A stretch of 64,000 bases of DNA from Dromaius novaehollandiae. Its lineage: Eukaryota > Chordata > Aves > Casuariiformes > Dromaiidae. The stretch covers positions 59,496,841 to 59,560,840 of the forward strand of contig NC_088132.1 of assembly GCF_036370855.1 (NCBI RefSeq), written 5' to 3'. Made by a program: the position numbers and the translations under genes. Shown one piece after another: positions 53,481 through 64,000 of this stretch. Numbering within the stretch: position 1 is the stretch's first letter; each line of letters starts with the position of its first letter. The notes under the pieces were generated by a model. The model worked only from the letters and a program-made list of their open reading frames with translations, was not told the origin of the DNA and searched no databases.

Positions 53481-56400
53481 GTGAGCAAAGCCAGGATGCT
53501 CCCGTGGTGCGCAGGTTTGCAAGGTGCCACAACACACCAAGTGCCTGGTCAGACGGAGTCTTTCATTTTAACTGATAAATTCTCTAAAATATCCCACTCT
53601 CAGCGAAACTTCAGTAATGTCTTGGAGGAACATGATAATGAGCGCACATCAAGTAGCGCTCTCAAATTTTTGCTCATGAATAGGAGCTCTGATGAGCCAC
53701 TTTCATTTTTCGGCTTTAATGCTTTTTGCATGCATGTTACTGGCATCATGTGTTTAACTGATTCAAATTTAAAGTCTTTGACGCCATTAAAGGGAACAGG
53801 AGTCTGATCACCATTGTGGTTTCTGGTTTGCAGTTAGCAAAACATTCTGTTTTTCCTGGATCCCATTTGCACCCTGGGAAAACACTAGGAACAGATGGTT
53901 TACTATCTGAGTCTTACAAGCAGTTCAAGCAGGAGAAGGCACCCTGCATGCTGCAAATGTTCACAGAGGTTAAGCATAATCAGTTCCTGCTAGTCCCTGC
54001 CAATTACATTAATTAAGTTAGTGGTGAGTGTGCGGAAAGAACCTAAGGAAATAGTCCTATGAACATACTAACGTTATTCTGCACAGTGTTTAAGATCACA
54101 GCTAAAGAGCTGACATAGATGAAAGAGTCCCATGTCCAGAGCAGAGACTTCCATTTTCATGATAGATTATTTACCAATACCGGTGGCTATCAAAATAAAT
54201 CTTTAATTTCATTTCACCTTGCAGATGGGAAAGGCTCTTCAGGCAGCTGCGGGAGAGAGGTGATCTGCTTGGAGTGCCTGTCTGTTAATGCTGATCAGTA
54301 CAGGGCAGAAGTGAGGGGGAGATTTTATTTGTGTAATAGTTTCTTTGTGGCACCTGAGAAGGTTCTTTGGGTGTTCTTGCTTTTGGTCGACACCAATCGA
54401 ACTTCATAAATTTCAGCTCACTTTCCTTGAGCAAGACATTGTGTGAGAGAGATTGTGCAAGATTTGCAAAGCTCCACATTTGCCCGTTGATAAAGAAACC
54501 TAGGACCTCGTCTGTTTTCACTACACCCGAAGGGCAAGCTAACAAGAAGGCCTGTCTTTGTCCTATGGGTATTTGATTTCTAGGTATATTTTTCAAGTCC
54601 AGCAAGAACTGTACGGGAGAGAAGATCAACAATCAGCAGGACATGCAGTCTAACAGGTTTCTTTCTTGTTAGTCCAAAGTGAAAGGTCTAGTGAATAGCC
54701 CTCTCCCTTTGCAGGTGAAATTATTTTTTCATTTATATAGAATCTATGTGGAAATATAATATGGAATATTTCCTCTTGATATCTGAAAATCTAGAATAGC
54801 TTTATATTCAGTCTGTTAAAATCATTATAATGACTCATTTAATAGCCCAAACAGATCTGCTCAGAAATCACTACTACTAATGAAAATGCAAGGTATAGCC
54901 TCTGTTTCATTAGTCTATAGGAAAACTGACTGGAGGAAAAGATTTCATGTTAAATAAATGTCGCTAGCTAAGAAGGTTATAAAGTTGTAATTTGGAGAGA
55001 AGTGGTGTAACGGGCTCTGGGCTGCAAACAGGCTTTGTTACACAACCGCTATGTTGCATTGTTTTTAAACTATGCCACAGGTTTTAGTGCCTGTAAAATG
55101 TCCTATGGACAGTATCTTGGTTATTTATAGAGTTAATGATTCAATAGAAAAGAGTCTTTTTATAAGTCAGTATTAGAACAATGTGACACTCTGGCTTGCT
55201 TTAAGGACGTAAAACTTAGGGCCTGATCAGCTGACCCCATTTACATACAATAGGTCTTTGTTAAATCAGTTTTAATATAGCTGAGAACTTGACTGAGCAG
55301 AATCAAAGTGCATTTACTGCTCATATTATGACAGCCAGCATTTTGTTTCATGGAAAATCTGCAGCCGCTCTGCTCAAGGCTCCCTGAGAACTCGGAGACT
55401 GGTTGTTGTGACAAGACATCGTCAGGTTTGGCACTTCCACAGCAACCGAAGTTCTGCTCTTCTTCCCCAAGCCTTAAATACTTTTAAATACCTTCTAGAA
55501 AAAACATAGCTCTGCCTCATACACTTGATTCTTCAAGAATATACAATATCAGAAGTCACAACTGTGTTCAGTTTTGGATGAAGGAAGAGCTTTAGGAAGA
55601 AAGGAAAATAAAATTCATTTATGCTCTAACACAACTAGTGTTACTTGAAGAAAGTCAAAGGGCAAAAATTAACTCATTATGAAGTAACAAGATAAGTGAC
55701 TCTGTCAAGAAATAATCTTTTCATTTCTCTGTCTGAATCACTTTGTCAAAAGCCCTGGGTAATTCTTGCCATTAAATGTTCTGGAAAAAAGATTACTGTA
55801 TTAGTTCAATAAACAGAGAACACATGGTTTAGAGTATATATCTGATAGTTCTTTTGAGGAATCATCCAGAATGTCTACTTTCCTTTCTGGTACTCAGAGT
55901 ACCTTTTGCTTGTGCCAAAGTATTTGAAAAAAAAATGCACTTTTAAAATGAGGACCTATAGCACAGCATGGAAAGGATGGGCAGTGGGATTACGGGCTAG
56001 TCTGATTCAAAGTGATGAGAGTGCTGTCAGGTCCTCATTCAGGATTTTTTTCATACCTATGGACATGCTTGCTGTTCTCAGTCTTTCTTTGACCCCAGGC
56101 TCCCAGTACGGTAGCCTTCTTTAGCTGGTGTATTGTAATTTCTGTGGAGAAATGCTGTGTGCTGTAGGACAGCATCTTTCCTTTCAGCATTGCCAGGTAC
56201 AGTTCAGTGACGGATGAAGCGATCCCATCAGCAGTTAGGCACTCCAGGGTCCAGCGGCACGTCAGGCTGGGAGACACAGAAATTAACCTTTGGAAAATCT
56301 AGGCCTCGGCGTATTACCCAACCTATAGCTGTGGTCAGGATAGACACACTTATGCTCTGAAGACTGTTCTTTGTCTTGCTTCAGTGTACAGGGATATCAG

Positions 56401-58668
56401 TGAGGAGGAAACAAAGTAGGTCAGTCCTGACTGCATATCGTTTTGTAAGGATAATATATTAGCCTCAGGTCCAGACAATATTGTCCCTTTCAAAAACCTT
56501 CCTCAAGCTTTATGCCTGACTCATGATGTCAAAACTCCACTCATTTTATTCTGAGAGTTGAACAAAAGAAATGCATTCATTTCTTTGCAAAAAATATTTA
56601 GCTCACTCTATCCTAACCCTTCTAGCGAAGGAAGCCTAGGAAAATCCTTCTTCAGACTGGCGAGACACCAGCCAGCCCTCCTTCCTGCGTTGCACCTGAG
56701 GTCCGTGGTGACTTCTTGCAGGATTCAGCTACTAACTGAGAAGGTCCTGAGAAGGGTAAAGAGCAGAGGAGGATGAGCAGGGCAGCTGCTTATGCCAGGT
56801 CAAGCTACCCTGCTTATTTGAAGGCAGCGTTGATGTTAAACCTGTGACAGCATTACAGGCTTCTGAAAGTGTGCATGAGGAAAAAAAATCAGGTTTTTAA
56901 AAATATGGGAGGAGAGGAAATGGAGACAAGTTAATATATCTGCCATCAGACGTGGTCAGAAGAAACAAGTAGGCAAATCTTTAAAACAAATCTATAACAA
57001 TATTTTTTTTCAGGGTATGTCACCTTTATATGCTAATTACCTAAATTTTGTAGGAATTATCTCAAACAAGGCCCAGGCGAGACATCTGATAAACCTACGG
57101 CTGAAGGAAGTGTTACTAAAGCTGAGAACACACAAGAAAATTACTAAAATCTCAGGCCACACTGAACTGGCTGGAACGGCATGGAAAGGGTATCGTTATC
57201 ATTAAGAACTGGCAGCTAATTGCTTAATGAAGATCAGATGGTTTGTATCCTGTGGATAACTTTCAGGAGTGTAGCCTATTTTATTTCATTCAAATGGTCT
57301 TCAGAAGAAATGTGCTCTGCTCTTGTTCTGTACCCTCCCCCTTGTGGCAATGCACAATTTTAATAGTGCTTTAACAGAGCAGCAGATGCAGAGAAATGAC
57401 GTAGGCTCTAAGGTTGTCAAAAACCTCTCGTACAGCCTGAGAATTCAGAGAGCAGATGTCATTCTGGCACTTACTGCTTCTTCCTCCAAGTGTACATGCT
57501 CTGATACAAGAAATAAGGCACTTCCCTTTATGCCACTGGACAATTTTCTACTCAAATGGCGAACAAATCACTTCTCAAAATTGATTTTTCACTCATGTCA
57601 GACTTTGCCAGGCACAAGTAACCAACAGGCATGCAGAGATTTCGGATGCCAGAACTGTGAGTTAGAAAGTTGAGAGCGGAAAACACAGTCTTATGCCCAC
57701 GTGGGCAAGACTTTTCTACACACGCATGCCCTTCCTGTGAAAGAGGTAAGGAAATCTTCCTTTACTCTGCCAGATAAAACAGCAGACTCACATTCTGCAG
57801 AGGTTTTCCAGACTACAAATCACTTAAGAAACTCAGTGTGTGCTTTAGCTCAGCCCTGAAAACCAGCCCCTCTCATCGCTCAGGAACACCCACCTCTCGT
57901 GTAGCTAAATGAGTCCCCCAGAACCCAGCACCCTCCTTCCAGGAACGTGGCCCACTTGGAAGCGGAGCAACGAAGCCCTGACAATAATCTGTGCAGAGCA
58001 CTGAAATGGTCTTGCTAAAAGAGAAAACACGCTGGGCAAATACTCTTTACAAAGTCTACACTGACCATTAAACTAAGTGTCCCCAAAATGTCCTGCTGCA
58101 GTCCCTTTTGGCAGGTCACAGTGCTGCTCTGTCCTCTAAATCGGGTGCCGCTGATTGATGGATTGCCAACTTCAGTTCAACACTTAGTCTTCTCCCTGTA
58201 AAGGCAGCTACCTGGCTCAGCTAAAAAAAGGCACGCAGATAAACAAGAAAATCCCTGCGAGCAGCTAGGGAAGCAGAGAGAACAGGCGGGAAACGGCTTT
58301 CTTACCCCGTAAAAAGTCTGGGGGATTTCTGAGTTTTTCATATCCTGCACTGAGATGAAACAGGACCTTTCAAGGATTTTTGTGAAAAATTAGGTATCTC
58401 CAGAAAAGCTGCTAATCAACCAGCTAGGACACTTGCCTGGAGCTGCGGAGCAGCCAGAATGAGTTCTCACTTTCCTTGATTCAGCACAGAGAGTTGAAAT
58501 CCCTCTCACACATGGCAGGTCAGTGTCAGTAATCACCATTAGCTAGTCTGGGCTGATTTGTGCCTGTTCCTCATCCGCCAGTTCCCTTCCACCTTCTCCA
58601 AATTCCATTCTGGGCATGAGCAGTCATTCCTGCCTGAAATAGTACATTTTTTAGTAGAACATTTTTTT

Positions 58669-58680
58669 TATATATATATA
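58669..58680. repeat. (TA)6 after a T-run
   Basis: TATATATATATA directly follows a run of T from 58662. A short microsatellite. Confidence 0.8.
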
Positions 58681-60714
58681 TGTATTCAATAATTTGCATT
58701 TTCCAAGAGCAATAGTTCCAGCAAAATGTGTAGCTGGCTTTGGAGGTGCTGCAGCTCTTCTTCTTCCCCAAGGCTGGTGCTGAGCAGTGGGATGTGCTAT
58801 TGGAGGAACTTCTAGATGCTTTTCACTGTGATCTGAACTAAATGTAAAACTCACTGGGAAATCCTGACTTGAACATGCATAGCCTCATTTAAAGAAGTAT
58901 TGGTCTTGTCTTTCAGTAGTGAGAAGAAGAAAAACTTTCTCTTTTTTTCTTCTTGTTTACACTTTTAATAATTCTCAAAACACAAAGACATGCCATAGCT
59001 GAACCCCACATCAAAACCTAAAGCCCTTCCTTTTAGCATCTGACTCTTTAATGCTATAGCACTCAAGTACTAGCTATTTATAAGCTGGGGGGGAAATAAT
59101 TGACTGCAGGAATGAAGAAAGATTGGAGAAGGAGCCTCCCTCATTTAAGATTTAAAATAAAAACAACTACAAGGCGTGGGGAAAAGAAAATCAGCCACAT
59201 TGGTTTGAAATAATTACCTAAATAAGCATGAACTTGCAAGTGCCATAAACCCTATAAGAGCATGGGTAGGCAATAACAGCTATGTGGAAGTCAATAGAGT
59301 GATGCACCCAAGATAAGAGGGCAAACAGCGGGGCACCGTTTGAGCACAGTGAGGAAAACTGCCTATTCCTTGAGCAGCGAAGGGCAGTTCCCACCATGAC
59401 TGTCATTACCATGTGCACAATTGCTATTGCACCCAGCAGCTAAGTCAGTGGGCAGTAACCGAGATGTGGTCATTCAGGGCCGCAAGTGACAATGCAAGGG
59501 AAGCTGGACTCCCACCTCCTCTGTTTGAAGGTTGCTTTGGGTAAGTTGCAGCTTTGCAGCACCTCGCACCTCCCGGACTGCACACTCCCTCTATAGCCTC
59601 TACCCTGCTGGAAAACAAGAACCATGAGGTGTTCGTGTGGACTGGCAAATTGTCTAGCCACCCATAGCAAAGTGGGTTGACTGCAGCTGAACACCAGATG
59701 CTTACAGGACTGCTTAATAAGCAGGCTTGATACCCACAGATGCAATTTCTTTGCACTCTTGGTTTTACTAGTGGACTAGGAATACACTGTATTTTGGTAA
59801 CAGAGTAAATAACCAAGAGACCCACATACAGCACTTTGACATTGTAAAAATTTATGGTCATGGTAAAAACAGAACAAAACAAAAAGAAGCCCATGTGGCT
59901 CTAATGAGTGGAAATGAGCAAAAGGGAGCTGAACAGTGCTGCAGAGCAGCCTTATGCCATGGGTCTATCTCCTGCAAGATCTTACCTGCTATGGAATTAA
60001 GATTGTCCCATCATTGATTCCTGGTCTCAACTTAGCTTTTAGTGAAACTCACAGCAAACCTATCTTGGTCAGTCTTGCCCTGGGACCAGTTGCAGACTGG
60101 CCTAGCATGTCACAAACTCTCCTTCTTCGCATTGCTTCCCCTGCTGCAATGTATCCTACTGCTCTTGTGAGCAAAATGCAGGGGGAGGAACCTGTGACTT
60201 TCTGCAGGTTTTGAAGAATAGACAGCCTTTCCCATTATCAAGTACTGCAACAGTGATAAATCTCTCAGACAATGGGTCAGTGTGGGTGAAAGCAGACCTT
60301 TCTAATGCCTTTTCTTGTTAACCTTTTCTTCCCTTCTCCCTCCCAGCTTCTCATTCCAACCCGATCTGATTTCACTTAGGACCTGGGATCTGTTCCTGGA
60401 GGCTTCAGCCTGAGTGGTAACAGCAAACTAGTGTGATGTGGGGGACATTGGACCTCTTTCTTCCCCTCCTTGCTTTTTCACATCCCAGAGGTGGTGCAAT
60501 GAATCTTCCACCTTCCTCGCAGCTGCTGACCCCACACACAGAGCTTGTGACAGGCATGGGCAGCCCCAGTCCCTCCCCATTGCAGGACATGTCTCCTGCT
60601 GGGGGAGGGAAACCAGCGTGGTGGGGCTTGGCTGCAGACCAGGACGTGAGCTCTATGGCAGCATAGGCACCCCATCATCTCTGCATGGCTGGGTCTTACA
60701 TATGCACAGGATTG

Positions 60715-61080
60715 GAGTGCTGCTGTGGAGCCGGCCGGGCACTGCCAGAGCACGCAGGCATGCACCTTGCGAACCACTGGGCCACAGAAGAGGCTCTCGC
60801 CCAGACGCCTGTCTGCACTTAGTCACATCTCGCCTTTCCGCCAGCACGAGCACCCCCAAGCTCTGCAGGCAAACCGCCCCGGGGTGCTCCCTCGCCCGCT
60901 TCAGGGACAGCACGCTCAGTGAGCTGAAGCTGCCGAAAGCTGGTGCTCAGCTGGCTCTTCCTGAGCAGCCCCCGACAACGCGGACCAGAGCGCCCATGAT
61001 GACCGAAAGGCAGGCGGAGGAGAAGGGCTGTTTGGCTACCGCAGGTGGAGCCACGTGAGGACAGTGGCCAGATAGCGGGA
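60715..61080. other. CpG-rich patch
   Basis: Repeated CpG-containing words (GAGCCGGCCGGGC, CTCGCCCAGACGCC, CCGCCCCGGGG, CAACGCGGACCAGAGCGCCC) in otherwise AT-rich spacer. Open frames overlap on both strands with no recognised product. Confidence 0.4.
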
Positions 61081-61591
61081 AGAAAGCTGTGGGCTGCGTG
61101 CAGTCTGTAAACGCCCCCAGCTATGCTGAAGGGCCCAGCGCTGCCGTGAGATCAGTGCTCCAGCAAGCGCATCAAAATTCACCACCTCACAGGCACTGGC
61201 TGGCACCACATGGGATTATGGAGCATTTTGCTGAATTGGGTTAACCACTAAAAACAGACTAAAATGATTAGTGAAACTGGAGGCTAAAATCAATGCATTT
61301 ATTTTTAACGCAGTGTCTTGTTAGGCAACAGGATCTTTGAATGATAAAGTATGGGGTTAGGGTTTGGACAACTTGCTGCAACAGCGCAGACCAGCCAGAT
61401 TTGATCTACAGCATAGCGTTTGTCAGGCTAACATAAAAAGCTGACTATTGGTCTGGCTTTTGATATGAAAAAGACACTATGAACGGTTCCTACTTCAATG
61501 CCAAGAATAATAGCAAGTAAGACAGGTAACCTATTTAAGTCAGTCCAGAAACTGTTTTAACTGGGAATCAAATACAATTGGGTGACTTTCT

Positions 61592-61618
61592 TAATGTAGT
61601 GCTAAGCTACATTAGCAC
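61592..61618. repeat. Two overlapping, mutually exclusive inverted repeats
   Basis: TAATGTAG (61592) pairs with CTACATTA (61607), and GTGCTAA (61599) pairs with TTAGCAC (61612). The two stems share bases and cannot form together. The arms are short, so chance is possible. Confidence 0.4.
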
Positions 61619-62964
61619 AAGAGATGTGACTTTACCAATGTATAAGTACATATAAAAGCCTAAGGTATCCCAGAAATATTCTAGAAGTGGAAAAAAAAGA
61701 CATTTTTAAAGCTAGCTTGGAAACATTAAACAGACCACACTTGTAGCAATTTTTTATAACATTTTTCATCTTCCTTTAGCAATATACGTATTTCTGCAAC
61801 CAGCTCACCAAAAGACAGACTAGCCCTAACAACATCTATATAAAAGCTTTTGCTACAACACCCCATGATAGCAGGGGCGTTAAACAGTTCACCCCACTTC
61901 CAGCTGGAAGCCCTTCCCCAGGGGAACACATGGCAGGCTGCATGAGTTGCTCTAGAGGCAATAATCTGGTCCCAAACATCATCTTCCAGGCAGGGAAGGG
62001 AGCAGGAGGCCTACCAGTTGCTCTGTGAGCAGCAGTACAACAGAAGCAGGTATTTCCTGCACTTGCAAGATATAGGTGCAAGCACAAAAAGCTCAGTACA
62101 GTGGTAAGACAGCAGACCTGCAGTGTGTACAACCACCAACCGCTCTGCGCGGGAAGCAGGAGAGCACACAACGGTCTCAGGGCCCCACCACTGCGGCTTG
62201 GCCAGTAGGGCCCGGCACTTACATTTGCAGACTATCATTAATCTCAGGCAACGGAAGAAAAGCCAGGCATTGTGGCAAGTTTTCAGCCACTTTTGTAGAG
62301 ATCTACATCCAAGGTAGGTAGCTGAGGCTTCCTTTATATGCAGTGGAGAGAGGCATGTTTTCAGGGCTCAATTCACTTGCCTATTTCAGACATTTATTTA
62401 AGGAGATGAATCGCACCTGAAGCTTGTCTTTCTCCAGTGGCCAGAGAGGGAGCTCTGGCTGACTACCTCAGGGGCAGGTATCTACACTTACTCAAATTAA
62501 TCCCACTCTGAACGTCCTACCTGCCTGGTTTCAAAACGCAGGCACACAAATACGCCAGTGAACTAATGGGAAAGTCTGAGCTGTCAGGCCAGAGAGGGCA
62601 TTTTCCACATAAAGGAGTTTGGTTTTGAATTCAGCTTGGATAAAATGTAAACAAGAAGAAAGCGCGTGGATCTGCAGCCACATGGGCCGTCTGGGATCAC
62701 GCATGTGGCTCCAAGCAACGCTGTGATCTCTAGCCCTCTTAGCCTCTGCCACCCAGTGAACTAAGTCACTCAGGCGCTGCTTTGCTGAGCAGCTTGCGTG
62801 GTCACACAGCATGGCAGATCACTCTCCAAAACCCCCTCACGTATTAGCCTGACTGTACAACTTCAGTAGTTAATAGGGTGGGATTCCTGCCTAGTCAGAG
62901 TGCTTCTGATAATCACCAAGGGTCATGTATAATAAGACATATAGTGCAGAGAAGTACAGGTTTT

Positions 62965-62990
62965 ACACACACACACACACACACACACAC
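62965..62990. repeat. (AC)13 microsatellite
   Basis: Thirteen uninterrupted AC units. Confidence 0.95.
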
Positions 62991-64000
62991 GCTGAAAGAA
63001 ACAATCAGTACTTAAGAGTTATAATTAAAAGTTAAAAGCTGATATTTTAGATACGTTGAATGGTTTTGATCTTTTGTTCTAGCAGTCAGGTGTTTTTATT
63101 TCTTTTTACGGAGCCATTTTACAGATGAGAAACTCTTTCATAAGAAAAAAATCCCTAAAACCCAACATAACCTCAATTAAAAAAAATGCTACCAGAACTC
63201 CATTAAAAATCCCAAATTTTAATCTTGGAGCAATGAACTCGTTACAAAGAGATTTTAAAGATTAAGTGTACATATTCACAAAAGCAACAAACTAAGGCAT
63301 ATTATCCATAGCTGTGTTCAATAAATAAAAGACTTAGAAAAGCCACATGACATGATTTCATTTAAACCTTGTCAAGATATGGGCAGCAAAGATTTCAAAT
63401 ATTTGACTTCCTTTTACATGTACTGGACTGTCAGTTTGTTCAATTATCATGAGTATGGACTAGATCCATTTCTAATCACTAAAACAAACATTCTAGGAAG
63501 AGCATGAAGCATAAACCTTATTGTAAAGTGCTCATTAGAAACCCACCATTTTAGTCATAATTAAGAAATGTTAAAGATAATCTTATTACATTCCTTAGAT
63601 ATCAAGTCTAAAAGTACAGTATGTACACAATCTACAGTCTTGTCTGTATAAATAGTAAATAATTTATCTATATATCTCAAATGTGACTAGTAGCTGAAGG
63701 GAAGTTGAAAGCTATTTTGATTCAGCAGGGGGGGAATCAGAAGAGTCATCCTATACATATATCCATGGGAATTCTGTATCTCAAGTGCCGCCATTTGGGC
63801 TAATCTCCTTGACTAACTCCGACGACCCCACTCACGAAGCATCTGCCAGCACATTACCAATACAGAATTACGGTATCTCTTCTACAACAGAATTGCTTGG
63901 GTCTCTAGAACAGGCAAGACTGCTGCTAAGAGGAAATGTAATGAGACACACTAAGTCCCTTAATTAAATAGAAGAAATATGTGCTGAAATATATTACACT
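62991..64000. other. AT-rich right edge, possible distal 3'UTR of a minus-strand gene
   Basis: It is strongly AT-rich and nearly CpG-free from 62991 to about 63780, then has a short CpG-bearing stretch at 63785-63880. A TTTATT near 63095 would be AATAAA on the minus strand. By synteny the next gene after CMYA5 would be MTX3, convergent, and its long 3'UTR could reach here. I see no MTX3 coding sequence. The label is a guess from position. Confidence 0.25.

Larger units (their letters stand above)
52293..62964. other. Intergenic, nothing coding recognised
   Basis: It contains GC-rich stretches (53010-53480; 60715-61080), C13 at 53292-53304, an AT microsatellite near 58669 and overlapping inverted repeats at 61592-61618. 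The 192-codon frame from 52997 runs through low-complexity Pro/Ala-coding sequence and is not credible as a gene. The rest is ordinary AT-rich spacer. Confidence 0.5.

Noticed and set aside
52997..53575. 192-codon + strand open frame
   Set aside because: Low-complexity, C-rich sequence with Pro/Ala-rich content and simultaneous open frames in other phases. This is a composition artefact.
60438..61058. 206-codon + strand open frame
   Set aside because: It runs through a CpG-rich patch, competing frames overlap it on both strands, and no domain is recognised.
63000..64000. MTX3 coding sequence at the right edge
   Set aside because: No frame on the minus strand resembles a metaxin; only a 3'UTR assignment remains possible.

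Overview
The window looks like vertebrate nuclear DNA, most likely from a bird. It has introns with GT/AG junctions, CpG-depleted AT-rich spacers broken by small CpG-rich patches, and no bacterial-type gene packing. At least three copies of CR1-type LINEs, the dominant retroposon of birds and other sauropsids, are visible. The introns that can be measured are short (about 0.4 to 1.1 kb), which fits a bird better than a crocodile or turtle, but the species cannot be named from this sequence.

Left end (1-9355): the only protein-coding gene I can support is the 3' end of CMYA5 (myospryn, cardiomyopathy-associated 5) on the + strand. Four coding exons (6044-6177, 6986-7085, 8146-8322, 8739-8979) join in perfect phase. 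They encode about 217 residues: the second half of a fibronectin type III domain, then a complete PRY-SPRY (B30.2) domain and the stop codon. A 3'UTR of about 375 bases ends after an AATAAA at 9328. The sequence before 6044 is intron; the exon for the first half of this FN3 domain was not found in the first 6 kb and probably lies left of the window.

Middle and right (9356-64000): about 54 kb with no coding exon that I can defend. It contains CR1 fragments (20255-20660 minus; 36830-36980 plus; 52060-52292 plus), simple repeats (C17, A27, T27, G17, A14, C13, (AAGGA)5, (TA)6, (AC)13), isolated CpG-rich patches, several short perfect inverted repeats, and a few palindromes matching known transcription-factor dimer sites. 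In other vertebrates the gene after CMYA5 is MTX3 in convergent orientation, with a long gap between them. The desert fits that synteny, and the AT-rich right edge could be the far 3'UTR of a minus-strand gene, but nothing in the sequence proves this.

Most open frames of 60-210 codons here are chance frames in CpG-rich or low-complexity DNA and are not annotated. I found no undescribed multi-gene system. The most checkable observations are an in-frame tandem splice acceptor in the last CMYA5 exon, an 18-bp TGIF/MEIS-type palindrome in a CMYA5 intron, a POU-dimer-like ATGCATAT cluster at 13.7 kb, an exact T-MARE at 34.1 kb, and perfect hairpins at 11.2, 22.4 and 46.7 kb.
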